From NCBI GenBank assembly GCA_016872875.1, contig VGYW01000037.1:1-31875 (forward strand): 31,875 nt of DNA, in the 5' to 3' direction. Made by a program: the position numbers and the translations under genes. The notes beneath the pieces were generated by a model. The model was not told the origin of the DNA and ran no database searches. It worked only from the letters and a program-made list of their open reading frames with translations. Numbering within the stretch: the stretch's first letter is position 1; each line of letters starts with the position of its first letter. This stretch comes from Planctomycetota bacterium (lineage in GTDB: Bacteria; Planctomycetota; PUPC01; DSUN01). Shown here piece after piece: positions 15,070 through 22,553 of this stretch.

Positions 15070-16189
15070 CTCTCATCGTCTGAAGCACATCCACTATCCG
15101 GCGCGCGGCCTGGCCGTCGCCATAGGGGTTGGCGGGGGCCTGGCGGCGGGCGTACTCGCCGTCGTCGGTGAGGAGCCGGGTGGCGTGGCCCACGATTGCC
15201 TCGGAGGACGCACCGACGAGGACGGCGGCCCCCGCCTCGACCGCCTCGGGGCGCTCGGTGGCTTCGCGGGTGACGAGGACGGGCTTGCACAGCGAGGGGG
15301 CCTCCTCCTGGACCCCGCCCGAATCGGTGATGATGAGCGTGGAGCGGCTCATGAGCCACACGAACTCCGGGTAGGCCGCGGGCTCCGTGAGGTGGACGTT
15401 TCGCCGGCCCGACAGGGCGGCACGAACCGGCTGAAGGATGTTCGGGTTCAGGTGAACGGGGTAGAGGAACTCGACGTCTGGGAAGCGTTCGGCGAGGGTG
15501 GCGATGGCGTGGCAGATGGCCTGGAGGCCGGCCCCGAAGTTCTCGCGGCGGTGGCCCGTGATGAGGACGAGGCGGCGCGGGCCGAGCATGGCATACTCGC
15601 GCTCCCAGTGCTCGGCGCGGCCGCGCTCGCGGGCTAGGGTCCAGAGCAGGGCGTCCACCACGGTGTTGCCGGTGACGTGGACCGCGGCGGGTGGCACGCC
15701 CTCGGCGCGGAGGGCGTCGGCGGCCCGCCTCGTGGGCGCGAAGTGGAGAGCGGCGGAAAGGCTCACGGTGCGGCGGTTGAGCTCCTCTGGCCAGGGCGCG
15801 CTCAGGCTGCCGGTGCGGAGGCCCGCCTCCACGTGGGCGAGCGGCACGGAGCGGTAGAAGGCGGCGAGCGAGGCCGCCATCACGGTCGTCGTGTCGCCCT
15901 GCACCACGAGGCAATCGGGCTTCAGCTCTGCGAGCAGCGAGTCAATTGCCAGAAGGCTCGCACTGGTCAGCTCGGCCAGCGGCTGGCCGGGGCGCATAAC
16001 GTCCAGGCGGCGGTCGGGGCGCAGCTCGAAGTACCCGACCATAGGCTCAAGGAGTTCGCGGTGCTGGCCCGCGGCGGCCACGATTGGCTCGATGGCCCCG
16101 GGCCGCCGGCGGCACTCGTGGATGACCGGCGCCATCTTGATGGCCTCGGGCCGCGTGCCGAAGAGGAGAAGGGGACGCAGCTTGCTCAT
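15065..16189 (-). CDS. wecB: UDP-N-acetylglucosamine 2-epimerase (non-hydrolysing)
   Basis: The 374-residue product from ATG 16189 carries the family signature along its length: LLFGTRPEAIKMAPV near the N-terminus, VVQGDTTTVMA, HVEAGLRTG with PWPEELNRR, TGNTVVDAL, TGHRRENFG, PVHLNPN and DSGGVQEEAPSLCKPVLVTR with TERPE. The enzyme converts UDP-GlcNAc to UDP-ManNAc for surface polysaccharides. The length is usual for the family. No ribosome binding site is evident, and a weak promoter (TTGGAC 16227-16222, TATGCT 16203-16198, 18-base spacer) lies so close that the transcript would be nearly leaderless. The next gene in the same direction is the glycosyltransferase. Confidence 0.95.
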   Translation of the reverse strand: MSKLRPLLLFGTRPEAIKMAPVIHECRRRPGAIEPIVAAAGQHRELLEPMVGYFELRPDRRLDVMRPGQPLAELTSASLLAIDSLLAELKPDCLVVQGDTTTVMAASLAAFYRSVPLAHVEAGLRTGSLSAPWPEELNRRTVSLSAALHFAPTRRAADALRAEGVPPAAVHVTGNTVVDALLWTLARERGRAEHWEREYAMLGPRRLVLITGHRRENFGAGLQAICHAIATLAERFPDVEFLYPVHLNPNILQPVRAALSGRRNVHLTEPAAYPEFVWLMSRSTLIITDSGGVQEEAPSLCKPVLVTREATERPEAVEAGAAVLVGASSEAIVGHATRLLTDDGEYARRQAPANPYGDGQAARRIVDVLQTMRG

Positions 16190-16595
16190 CGGCAATGAGC
16201 ATAACCGTTTTGGCCTCCGGTGTCCAATGTCCAAACCGTCGGGCTGCGATGTCGGGTTTCAGCGGCCCCTGGACATCGTGCCGTGGCATCGCGGCCGAGC
16301 GTGGCACCCCTTTCTCCGCCAGGTTCCCCGTGGGTGCCACGCCCAAGCCTTGCTTGGGCGCGCATCATCCGGCGCGGACCCTGTAACGATCCTACAGTCT
16401 CTGAAATCATGTCCTAACCCTCTTCACGCGAGGGAGGCGCACATGGATGCTTGCCGCGGCTCCGGCACCTGCCGATGGCGTGCTGTGAAAGTCGGTTGAA
16501 AAGCTCGGCGAGACGACGGGCCGCCGGCAGCTCCATAGGATGGCTCCAAGTCCGACGAGTCTATTCACTTACTTTACCGGAGAGCAGGCGAGTTT

Positions 16596-16643
16596 GTGGT
16601 GCGGGCTTCAGCCCGTGTCTGGACGGCCTGAAGGCCGCACTAC
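16596..16643. repeat. GGCTTCAGCC-type inverted repeat
   Basis: GTGGTGCGGGCTTCAGCCCG at the left faces CGGCCTGAAGGCCGCACTAC at the right; both the outer GTGGTGCGG/CCGCACTAC ends and the inner CTTCAGC/CCTGAAG parts can pair. It is in the gene-free region and resembles common PVC intergenic elements. Confidence 0.8.
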
Positions 16644-16795
16644 CAACCCCTCCGTCGTCTCTGGGCGCGTTTGGGCAATACGCTCTCCTACCCTTGAGTT
16701 GCCGCGCTGGGCAAGATTCGGGACCCGCCAACCTGCGGTGAAGTGCAACATCTCTCTTTCCCGCGCCAGAATGCCCCTGAGCATGTACAAAGCGT

Positions 16796-16821
16796 CCTGA
16801 GAGCTTTCTCAGGGCTTTTTT
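16796..16821 (+). terminator. Orphan rho-independent terminator
   Basis: CCTGAGA (16796-16802), loop GCTT, TCTCAGG (16807-16813), then GC and six T (16816-16821). The form is canonical on the + strand only; on the - strand no T-run follows the stem. No + strand gene lies upstream back to 12011, so it may end an unrecognised small RNA. Confidence 0.75.
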
Positions 16822-17241
16822 CCTCCTGCGCCCTGCCGAGCCATATCCATCGCAGCGCCAGACACTTACGCACTGAGGCTGGGCGTTCCATCGGCGGTCT
16901 CAGAGCTCCTCTGCGCTCGTCTCCATCGTAGGGTGGAGAGGAGAAGTCGGGACGCCGGCAATCCCCCGGCTTGTCTTCTTGCAGGGATGGCTGTTCCGAG
17001 AGCCCCTGTAGTCACTGCTGACCCTTCGGGGGTGGAACATACCGAATGGGGCCTGCACGTGCTCTCTGACAATTCGGTGGCCCTCCGGCGGGCCTGCGAC
17101 TCCGCGGGAGGGCATCGCCCGCGGTGTGGGGGGCGCGGGCGGCGGGCTCCGGAGTTGAACAACTCCGGAACCCACCACACCGCTCCCGCGGGGCAGGCGT
17201 TGTGGTTGGCCCTTCTGGCGCTACAACCCGCTGAAGGCCCG

Positions 17242-20200
17242 CTACTGCCTGGCGCCGAGCTTGAGCTTGTCCTTGCTGAGGATGGCCAGGGCGCCGTTCT
17301 GGAGGGTGGCGGAGACGCGGCCGTGGGTGCCGAAGTCGCCTGCGCCAGCCATGCGGGTGCGGTGGAGGAGCCGGCCGTCGCGAACGTCGAAGACCTTGAG
17401 CTCGAAGTCCTGGCGGTCCTTGACGAGGGCGACGGCGTGCGGGCCGTGGAGCTGGGGGAGGAGGGCGACGCTCGGCTTGCCCTGGTAGTCCTTCTCCTCG
17501 CGGCGGGGCCAGAGGGGCTGCCCAGTCTGGCACGAGAGGCCGGTGAAGTAGAAGCCCTGACCGGGGTGGACTCCAAGCCCATAGAGGGCGTCGCCCTCGA
17601 TGGCCACGGAGTAAAGCGGCTGGGGGGAGCGGGCCTCCTTCGGCTCGGTGCGCCAGAGGACCTCGCCCGTGCTGCTGGAGAGGAGGTAGATGGCCTTTCT
17701 ATCAAAGTCCTCCTTTGTGACGGCGAGGTATTCGCCCTTGAGTGCGAGGCGCATGGCCGGCTCGCGGGTCGGGTCGCTCTGGTCTATGAGGCGCTTCCAA
17801 GCGATCTTCATCCGGTCGGTGTCAACCGCGATGTAGTACCAGCCGTCGGTGACGACGAGGAGCCGGCCGTCGTGGGCGGCAGGAAGCGTCTTCGGCCCGT
17901 CCTCGAGGAGCGGGTGGGCGTCCTGGAGCGAGAGGTCGGGGAGGGCGAGGCGCCCGATGAGCTTGCCCGTGGCTCGGAAGCGTGCGGTGACGTTGAAGGG
18001 GAGCTTTCGGAGGCTGACGAGGCGTTCGCCGTGGAACCAGGGCGCGGCGTAGAGGTCGCCCGCCTCCTTCTCCTGCCAGGCGACTTCGCCGCGCGGGTCG
18101 TCGGTCGGCACGTAGAGGGCCAGGGTCTCGGCCTGGCCGGCCAGGACGAGGAGGTTGCCGCTCATCACGGCGTGGCGGATTTCGAAATCGAAGGGCACTT
18201 CGTAGCGCCAGGCCAGCTCGCCGCTGGCGAGGTGGAAGGCGAGGACATCGTACAGCCCGTGGACCACGACGAGGTTGCCATGCACAAACGCCTCGAAGAA
18301 GCCGGGCTCGTTGCCCTTTCCTTTGAGGCGGAGTTCGTCGGACCAGCCCTCTCCCCGCCGCTCGCGGCCTTTCCAGAGGAGCTTGCCGCTCGACATGTCC
18401 ACGCAGGCGAGGACGAACTTGCTGTCGAACTTCTTCTGGACGCGTCCGCCGAGGAAGAGGAGTTCGGGGCGGACCTCGCTCTGGCCGTGGCGTTGGAGGA
18501 CGAGCCAGGCGGTGCCCTGCTCGTCGGCAAGGTCAATCTCGCGCTCGGCCAGGGGCAGGGCGAGGGGCGAGGGCCGAGGGGCGAGGGGCGGGGCCGAAAC
18601 CCCCTGCCTGTGCGCTTCGGGCACCGTGAGGCCACAGACGCGCGCGGCGTCGGCGAGGCGCCAGAGGCGGCGGCGCGCAGCGGCGGCAATCTCGGATTTC
18701 GGATTTCGGATTTCGGATTTCAGATCGAAGAGGGAGTCGAGGACCTTCTGGGCGGCGCGGGTGGCGGGGAACTCCCAGAGGCGGTAGAGCTGTTCGTCGC
18801 GCGGGCGGCCTTCGAGGGCCTTCCCCGCGGCCGCCTCGTGCTCGGCGGCGGCCTCGGGCGAGAGCTTGAGGAGGCGCACGAGGCGCTGGGCCGCGAGCTC
18901 GCCCGCGCGAACCGTGAGGTCTTTCTCCAGCGGCGAGAGGGTGCTGAAGTAGAGGGGAAGGCCCTTGCGCATGAGGCCCAGGCTGCGCTGGAACTGCGGG
19001 GCGTAGAGGGTCTTGCCGACGAATGCCTCGCCACGGTCGAAGGTCCCGTTCGCGGCGGCCAGGAGCTGGGCGAGGTCGCCGGCGAGGAGCGAGGGGACGG
19101 GGTACTCGCAGTGGCCGTAGGTGTTGGCGATGCTGCGGAGTTGCGCCGCGGCGGTCTTGAGGTCGCCCTTGCGCTCGTAGGCCTCGGCGAGGGCGAAGAG
19201 GGTTTCGATCTCCTCGGCCTGGGTGCTCACGGTGCGGCGCATGCCGATGGCGTGCTCGAGCTCGCGGGCGGGCACGCCGGCGCGCACGCCGCTCTGGGCG
19301 AGGCCCTTGTGGACCTTGTAGAGCTGCTGGTTCACGGCGGCGCGGAAATCAACGTCCTCCGAGGAGACGGAGTCGAGGCACTTCTTCATCAGCCCCGCGG
19401 CGTCGGCAAGGCGGCTGGAGCCGAGGGCCAGCTCGGCCCGGGCGAACACGCCGTCGGGGTCGTTGCGGGACGCAACGGCGGCCTCGACCGCTGCCCGGTC
19501 GTAAACCATCTCCATAGAGCGCGGGCCGGTGCGAAGCTCGAAGGGGACGCCATAGCGCTGGAAGGTGAGGCGTGAGAAGGGGAGGAAGGGGCCGTGCTGG
19601 TTGGTGGGCACGGTGTCGGCGGCGATCTCTTCCAGCTCGGCGATCTGCTTCTTGATGCGTTCGTCCTTGTGGGGCAGCTCCTTGAGGCCCTTGAGGCCCT
19701 CGGGGACCACCTTGTGGATGTAGAGGTCGGCGATGGCGAAGACCTCGCCAGTGTAGTAGCGGCGCTTGTCGAGCACCTTGCGCGCCTCGAGGTCCAGGGC
19801 GCAGATGTTGTAGCCGTAGCCGAACGTCAGGCCGTAGGAGCCGGTGTTGATGAGGGCGTGGCTGGTGACGATGAGGCGGCCGTCGCTTGAGAGGAACGGG
19901 CGGGCGGAGGTGCAGAAGAGACGCTGGTTGGTCACGATGCCCGCCCAGGTGTAGAGCCCGGTCTGGTACTTCATCACGGGCTGGTCGTCGCGCAGCAAGA
20001 GGTCGGGGGAGACCCACACGGTGCGCCCCGTGGCGGGGTCCACGAGGTGGACGGCTGCCTGGCGGCTGCGGTAGACGATGGCCAGCTCGCCGGTGCGGAT
20101 GGGGCCGAGGACGTATGTGGCCCCGCCCTCCTCCCAATGCTCGCCGTCGTAGACCGGGTTCTCGGGGCTGAAGTCGCTGCGGGTGCCCTTGGGCTTGCTC

Positions 20201-22545
20201 CACTGGACTTTGCCCGTGCGGCGGTCGAGGCAGAGCATGTGGCGGGCGTCCACGGGCAGCACGTAGAGCCGCTCGCCGACCAGGAGCGGGCGCTGGTTGT
20301 ACCAGAACATGGGCCTGTGGGGCCACGGCGGGTTGTACTGGAAGCGGTCGGAGCCGAACTCGCGCGTGGCGTCGTGGACGCTATAGGGGAGGGCGTAGTA
20401 GGGGTAGCGCATGACCCACCGCACCTGGCCGGAGAGGGCGTCGAGGGCGGCCACGGCGCCGGCGTTGGTGTTGTAGTAGACGGTGCCCTGGTGGTAGAGG
20501 GGCGGGGATGTGAAGCTGCGGATGCGGTTGCGGCGCCGTTCGGCCACCTGTGCGGAGAACTCGCCCGGCCTCAGGCGTGCGATGGGGCGGCACCAGCGGA
20601 CCCGCCCCGTGGTGCTCTCGAAGGCGATGACGCCGTACTCGGTGTCAACGTGGGTGTCGCCCTCGATGTCGTCGAGCACGTAGCCCGCGTAGACGGTTCG
20701 CGGGCCGCCGGCGGGGGCGGCCTCGAAGCGCATCTGGGCCTCCTCCCGCGTGGCGGCGACCATCGGGCCGTAGGCCCACTTCAGCTCGCCCGTCGTCTCG
20801 TCCAGGGCCGCGAGAGTCGGCCCCACCTTGTGTATGGGCGTGAAGACCAACCCGTCCTGGGCCAACAGGTCCTCCTGCGGGTATTGGCGCTCGGTGCGGT
20901 TCTGCCAGGTGACGCGGCCGCCAATATCATTCACCCAGCGCGGCTCGCCCGTGAGGATCGAGCGGCAGTAGATGATGTTCTTGTGGCGGTAGAGGACGCT
21001 GTTGGCGGTGACGACGGGCTGGGTGAAGACGTAGAAGTCGCGGCGGCTGCCCGCGAGCCCGTGCTTCCACACCGGCTCCTTGAGGGCGAGCGGGTCGTCG
21101 GTGGGCGGGAAGAGCGTGTAGTCGTCGCAGGCCACGTTCGGGGCGCTGGCCGCCTGGGTGTGGAAGGGCACCACCTCCGGGCGCATCGACTCCAGGAGGT
21201 TTGCGATTTCGGATTTCGGATTTCGGATTTCGGATCTGGCCCCAGACGGCTCGCCCAGCATCTTTCGGCAGCAGGCGATCTTGAGCTCGAGCTCGGGCGT
21301 GTGCAGCTCCTTGTCGGGGAAGATGCTCTGAACGGTTGAGTAGTGGCCGAGTGCTTCGAGGTAGTGGCCGCGGTCGAACGCGGCGTCGCCGAGGCTCAGG
21401 AGGGCCTTCCCGCCGTAGGAGGTGGCGAGCATGGAGTCGGCCACCTCGGCCAGGCCCTCGAGCGAGTGCTTGCGGCGCGCCTGCTCGAATGCCTCGCGGG
21501 CGCGGGCGTCGTGCTTCGCACGGTAGAAGAGCAGGTCCTTGCGGGGAAAGCGGAGGAGGCGGCGCTGGCAGTACTGGCTCACGGGCACGTAGATTCCGTA
21601 CTTGGAGACGCGATAGAGGTCGTCGGGGTGCTCGTCGAGGGTCTTCTGGTAGATTTCGATGGCCTCGCGGTATTCGCCCTGCTGCTCCTTCTCGATGGCG
21701 GCGCGGACGAGCGCGGTCGAGCGCGGCTCGGGCTTCGAGTAGCCGCAAAGATCGGTCAGCGTGAAGAAGGTGGGCTCGAACGACAGCTTCATTGTCTCGT
21801 CCACCTTGTCCTTCGCCTCGCGGAGGGCGCGTTCCATATCCGAGTGGGCGGCATCGAGGAAGTCGGGGGGCGCCACGTAGGGCTCGGCGTAGGTCTCGCC
21901 GCGGTCCGCCGTGGGGCGCAGGTGGGTGGGCGGGATGATTCGCTTGGGCGTGCTCGCGGAGCCGTGGAAGAGCTGGAGGAGCGTGCTCCCCTTCCCCTGG
22001 CTGAAGTCGAGCTGGAGGTCGTACCACCTGCCGCCCTTGAGAGCGGCCTCCGCGGAGTCCTTCTCCCGGCTTCGCCGCCGCCAGTTGTCTATCAGCAGCG
22101 TACCATCAACCCAAAGCCGGACATCGGCCCGGGATGCGACCTGGAAGGTGTAGACCTCGTCCGCGTCGGCCTTCACCTGGCCTGTCCAGCGAACCGAGAG
22201 GCCCTCGGCCCCGCCGAACTCGGCGGCCAGCTTCTCCGTGCTCGCGAAGTCAATGGCCGGGTCGGTGCGTGTGCCGCGCAGTGTATCGAAGTTCCGCCCC
22301 GCGTAGTAAGCGCCGGCGAGCCCCTGGGCGGGGGCTGGCTCCGCCCCGGAGGCGGTGATGGAAACGAGGAAGGTGACGATGGCGAGGCAGGAAGAAAGAG
22401 AGAAGGTAAAATGATTACGGGTAAAATGATAAGAGAAGAACAGAATCGATCTGGGGACCAGAAGGAAGCGGGAAGCAACCGGCCGACCCTGTCTCGGCTT
22501 GTTCCCCAGTTCTCCTCTTTCTCTTATCATTTTACCCGTAATCAT
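17242..22545 (-). CDS. Giant secreted PA14, TPR and PQQ-type propeller protein
   Basis: From ATG 22545 the product has 1767 residues. Residues 1-50 are encoded by a palindromic element, and the hydrophobic core of the signal peptide follows (SCLAIVTFLVSITASG). Residues about 75-195 are a PA14 domain (GLAGAYYAGRNFD, YTFQVASRADVRLWVDGTLL). Residues about 255-430 are TPR-like (QGEYREAIEIYQKTLDEHPD). Residues about 510-930 are PQQ/WD-type blades (LDETTGELKWAYG, DALSGQVRWVMRY, RRTGKVQWSKP). Residues 1010-1200 are again TPR-like (YERKGDLKTAAAQLRSI), and residues 1340-1767 form a second propeller (CVDMSSGKLLWKG, LASGELAWRYE). Two 7-base tandem repeats are read as SEIRNPKSEI near residues 437 and 1275. 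The start lies one base after the stop codon of the preceding gene. It is probably an extracytoplasmic binding or scaffold protein. Confidence 0.85.
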   Translation of the reverse strand: MITGKMIRERGELGNKPRQGRPVASRFLLVPRSILFFSYHFTRNHFTFSLSSCLAIVTFLVSITASGAEPAPAQGLAGAYYAGRNFDTLRGTRTDPAIDFASTEKLAAEFGGAEGLSVRWTGQVKADADEVYTFQVASRADVRLWVDGTLLIDNWRRRSREKDSAEAALKGGRWYDLQLDFSQGKGSTLLQLFHGSASTPKRIIPPTHLRPTADRGETYAEPYVAPPDFLDAAHSDMERALREAKDKVDETMKLSFEPTFFTLTDLCGYSKPEPRSTALVRAAIEKEQQGEYREAIEIYQKTLDEHPDDLYRVSKYGIYVPVSQYCQRRLLRFPRKDLLFYRAKHDARAREAFEQARRKHSLEGLAEVADSMLATSYGGKALLSLGDAAFDRGHYLEALGHYSTVQSIFPDKELHTPELELKIACCRKMLGEPSGARSEIRNPKSEIANLLESMRPEVVPFHTQAASAPNVACDDYTLFPPTDDPLALKEPVWKHGLAGSRRDFYVFTQPVVTANSVLYRHKNIIYCRSILTGEPRWVNDIGGRVTWQNRTERQYPQEDLLAQDGLVFTPIHKVGPTLAALDETTGELKWAYGPMVAATREEAQMRFEAAPAGGPRTVYAGYVLDDIEGDTHVDTEYGVIAFESTTGRVRWCRPIARLRPGEFSAQVAERRRNRIRSFTSPPLYHQGTVYYNTNAGAVAALDALSGQVRWVMRYPYYALPYSVHDATREFGSDRFQYNPPWPHRPMFWYNQRPLLVGERLYVLPVDARHMLCLDRRTGKVQWSKPKGTRSDFSPENPVYDGEHWEEGGATYVLGPIRTGELAIVYRSRQAAVHLVDPATGRTVWVSPDLLLRDDQPVMKYQTGLYTWAGIVTNQRLFCTSARPFLSSDGRLIVTSHALINTGSYGLTFGYGYNICALDLEARKVLDKRRYYTGEVFAIADLYIHKVVPEGLKGLKELPHKDERIKKQIAELEEIAADTVPTNQHGPFLPFSRLTFQRYGVPFELRTGPRSMEMVYDRAAVEAAVASRNDPDGVFARAELALGSSRLADAAGLMKKCLDSVSSEDVDFRAAVNQQLYKVHKGLAQSGVRAGVPARELEHAIGMRRTVSTQAEEIETLFALAEAYERKGDLKTAAAQLRSIANTYGHCEYPVPSLLAGDLAQLLAAANGTFDRGEAFVGKTLYAPQFQRSLGLMRKGLPLYFSTLSPLEKDLTVRAGELAAQRLVRLLKLSPEAAAEHEAAAGKALEGRPRDEQLYRLWEFPATRAAQKVLDSLFDLKSEIRNPKSEIAAAARRRLWRLADAARVCGLTVPEAHRQGVSAPPLAPRPSPLALPLAEREIDLADEQGTAWLVLQRHGQSEVRPELLFLGGRVQKKFDSKFVLACVDMSSGKLLWKGRERRGEGWSDELRLKGKGNEPGFFEAFVHGNLVVVHGLYDVLAFHLASGELAWRYEVPFDFEIRHAVMSGNLLVLAGQAETLALYVPTDDPRGEVAWQEKEAGDLYAAPWFHGERLVSLRKLPFNVTARFRATGKLIGRLALPDLSLQDAHPLLEDGPKTLPAAHDGRLLVVTDGWYYIAVDTDRMKIAWKRLIDQSDPTREPAMRLALKGEYLAVTKEDFDRKAIYLLSSSTGEVLWRTEPKEARSPQPLYSVAIEGDALYGLGVHPGQGFYFTGLSCQTGQPLWPRREEKDYQGKPSVALLPQLHGPHAVALVKDRQDFELKVFDVRDGRLLHRTRMAGAGDFGTHGRVSATLQNGALAILSKDKLKLGARQ
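18694..18721 (-). repeat. Four tandem GGATTTC heptamers in coding sequence
   Basis: GGATTTC occurs four times in a row on the + strand and is read on the - strand as KSEIRNPKSEI-type residues. Because the unit is 7 bases, loss or gain of one unit would shift the frame of the giant protein near residue 1275. Confidence 0.93.
21205..21234 (-). repeat. Second GGATTTC heptamer tract in the same gene
   Basis: About four units of GGATTTC, the first lacking a G, are read as SEIRNPKSEI near residue 437 of the giant protein. It is the same repeat as at 18694-18721, inserted at another domain boundary (TPR to propeller). Confidence 0.93.
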
Positions 22546-22553
22546 TTTACCTT
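22378..22553 (-). repeat. Junction element, copy A
   Basis: Arms 22403-22435 and 22521-22553 are perfect 33-base reverse complements. Each contains two tandem units of GGTAAAATGATTACG. On the - strand the 5' arm reads AAGGTAAAATGATTACGGGT: it holds the TAA stop of the preceding gene (22549-22547), an AAGG ribosome-binding-like sequence and the ATG of the giant protein (22545). Similarity to copies B and C continues to about 22378, into the signal-peptide codons. Confidence 0.93.

Larger units (their letters stand above)
16190..17241. other. About 1 kb without genes, rich in inverted repeats
   Basis: No coding region is supported here; open frames on either strand lack ribosome binding sites and recognisable products. 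Visible are GCGTGGCACCC (16299-16309) facing GGGTGCCACGC (16332-16342), a GCCCAAG/CTTGGGC hairpin at about 16341-16358, a GTGGTGCGGGCTTCAGCCCG element (16596-16643), a terminator (16796-16821) and several GC-rich inverted repeats around 16936-17195, including CCGGAGTTGAACAACTCCGG. All look like PVC intergenic repeats. Confidence 0.6.

Noticed and set aside
16380..16821. tmRNA, RNase P RNA, 6S or SRP RNA
   Set aside because: Core motifs of tmRNA, RNase P and SRP RNA are not present, and no 6S-like long bulged hairpin could be recognised by eye.
16933..19575. Long + strand open frame opposite the giant propeller gene
   Set aside because: It is antisense to PQQ-type blades and TPR segments, with no family resemblance of its own.
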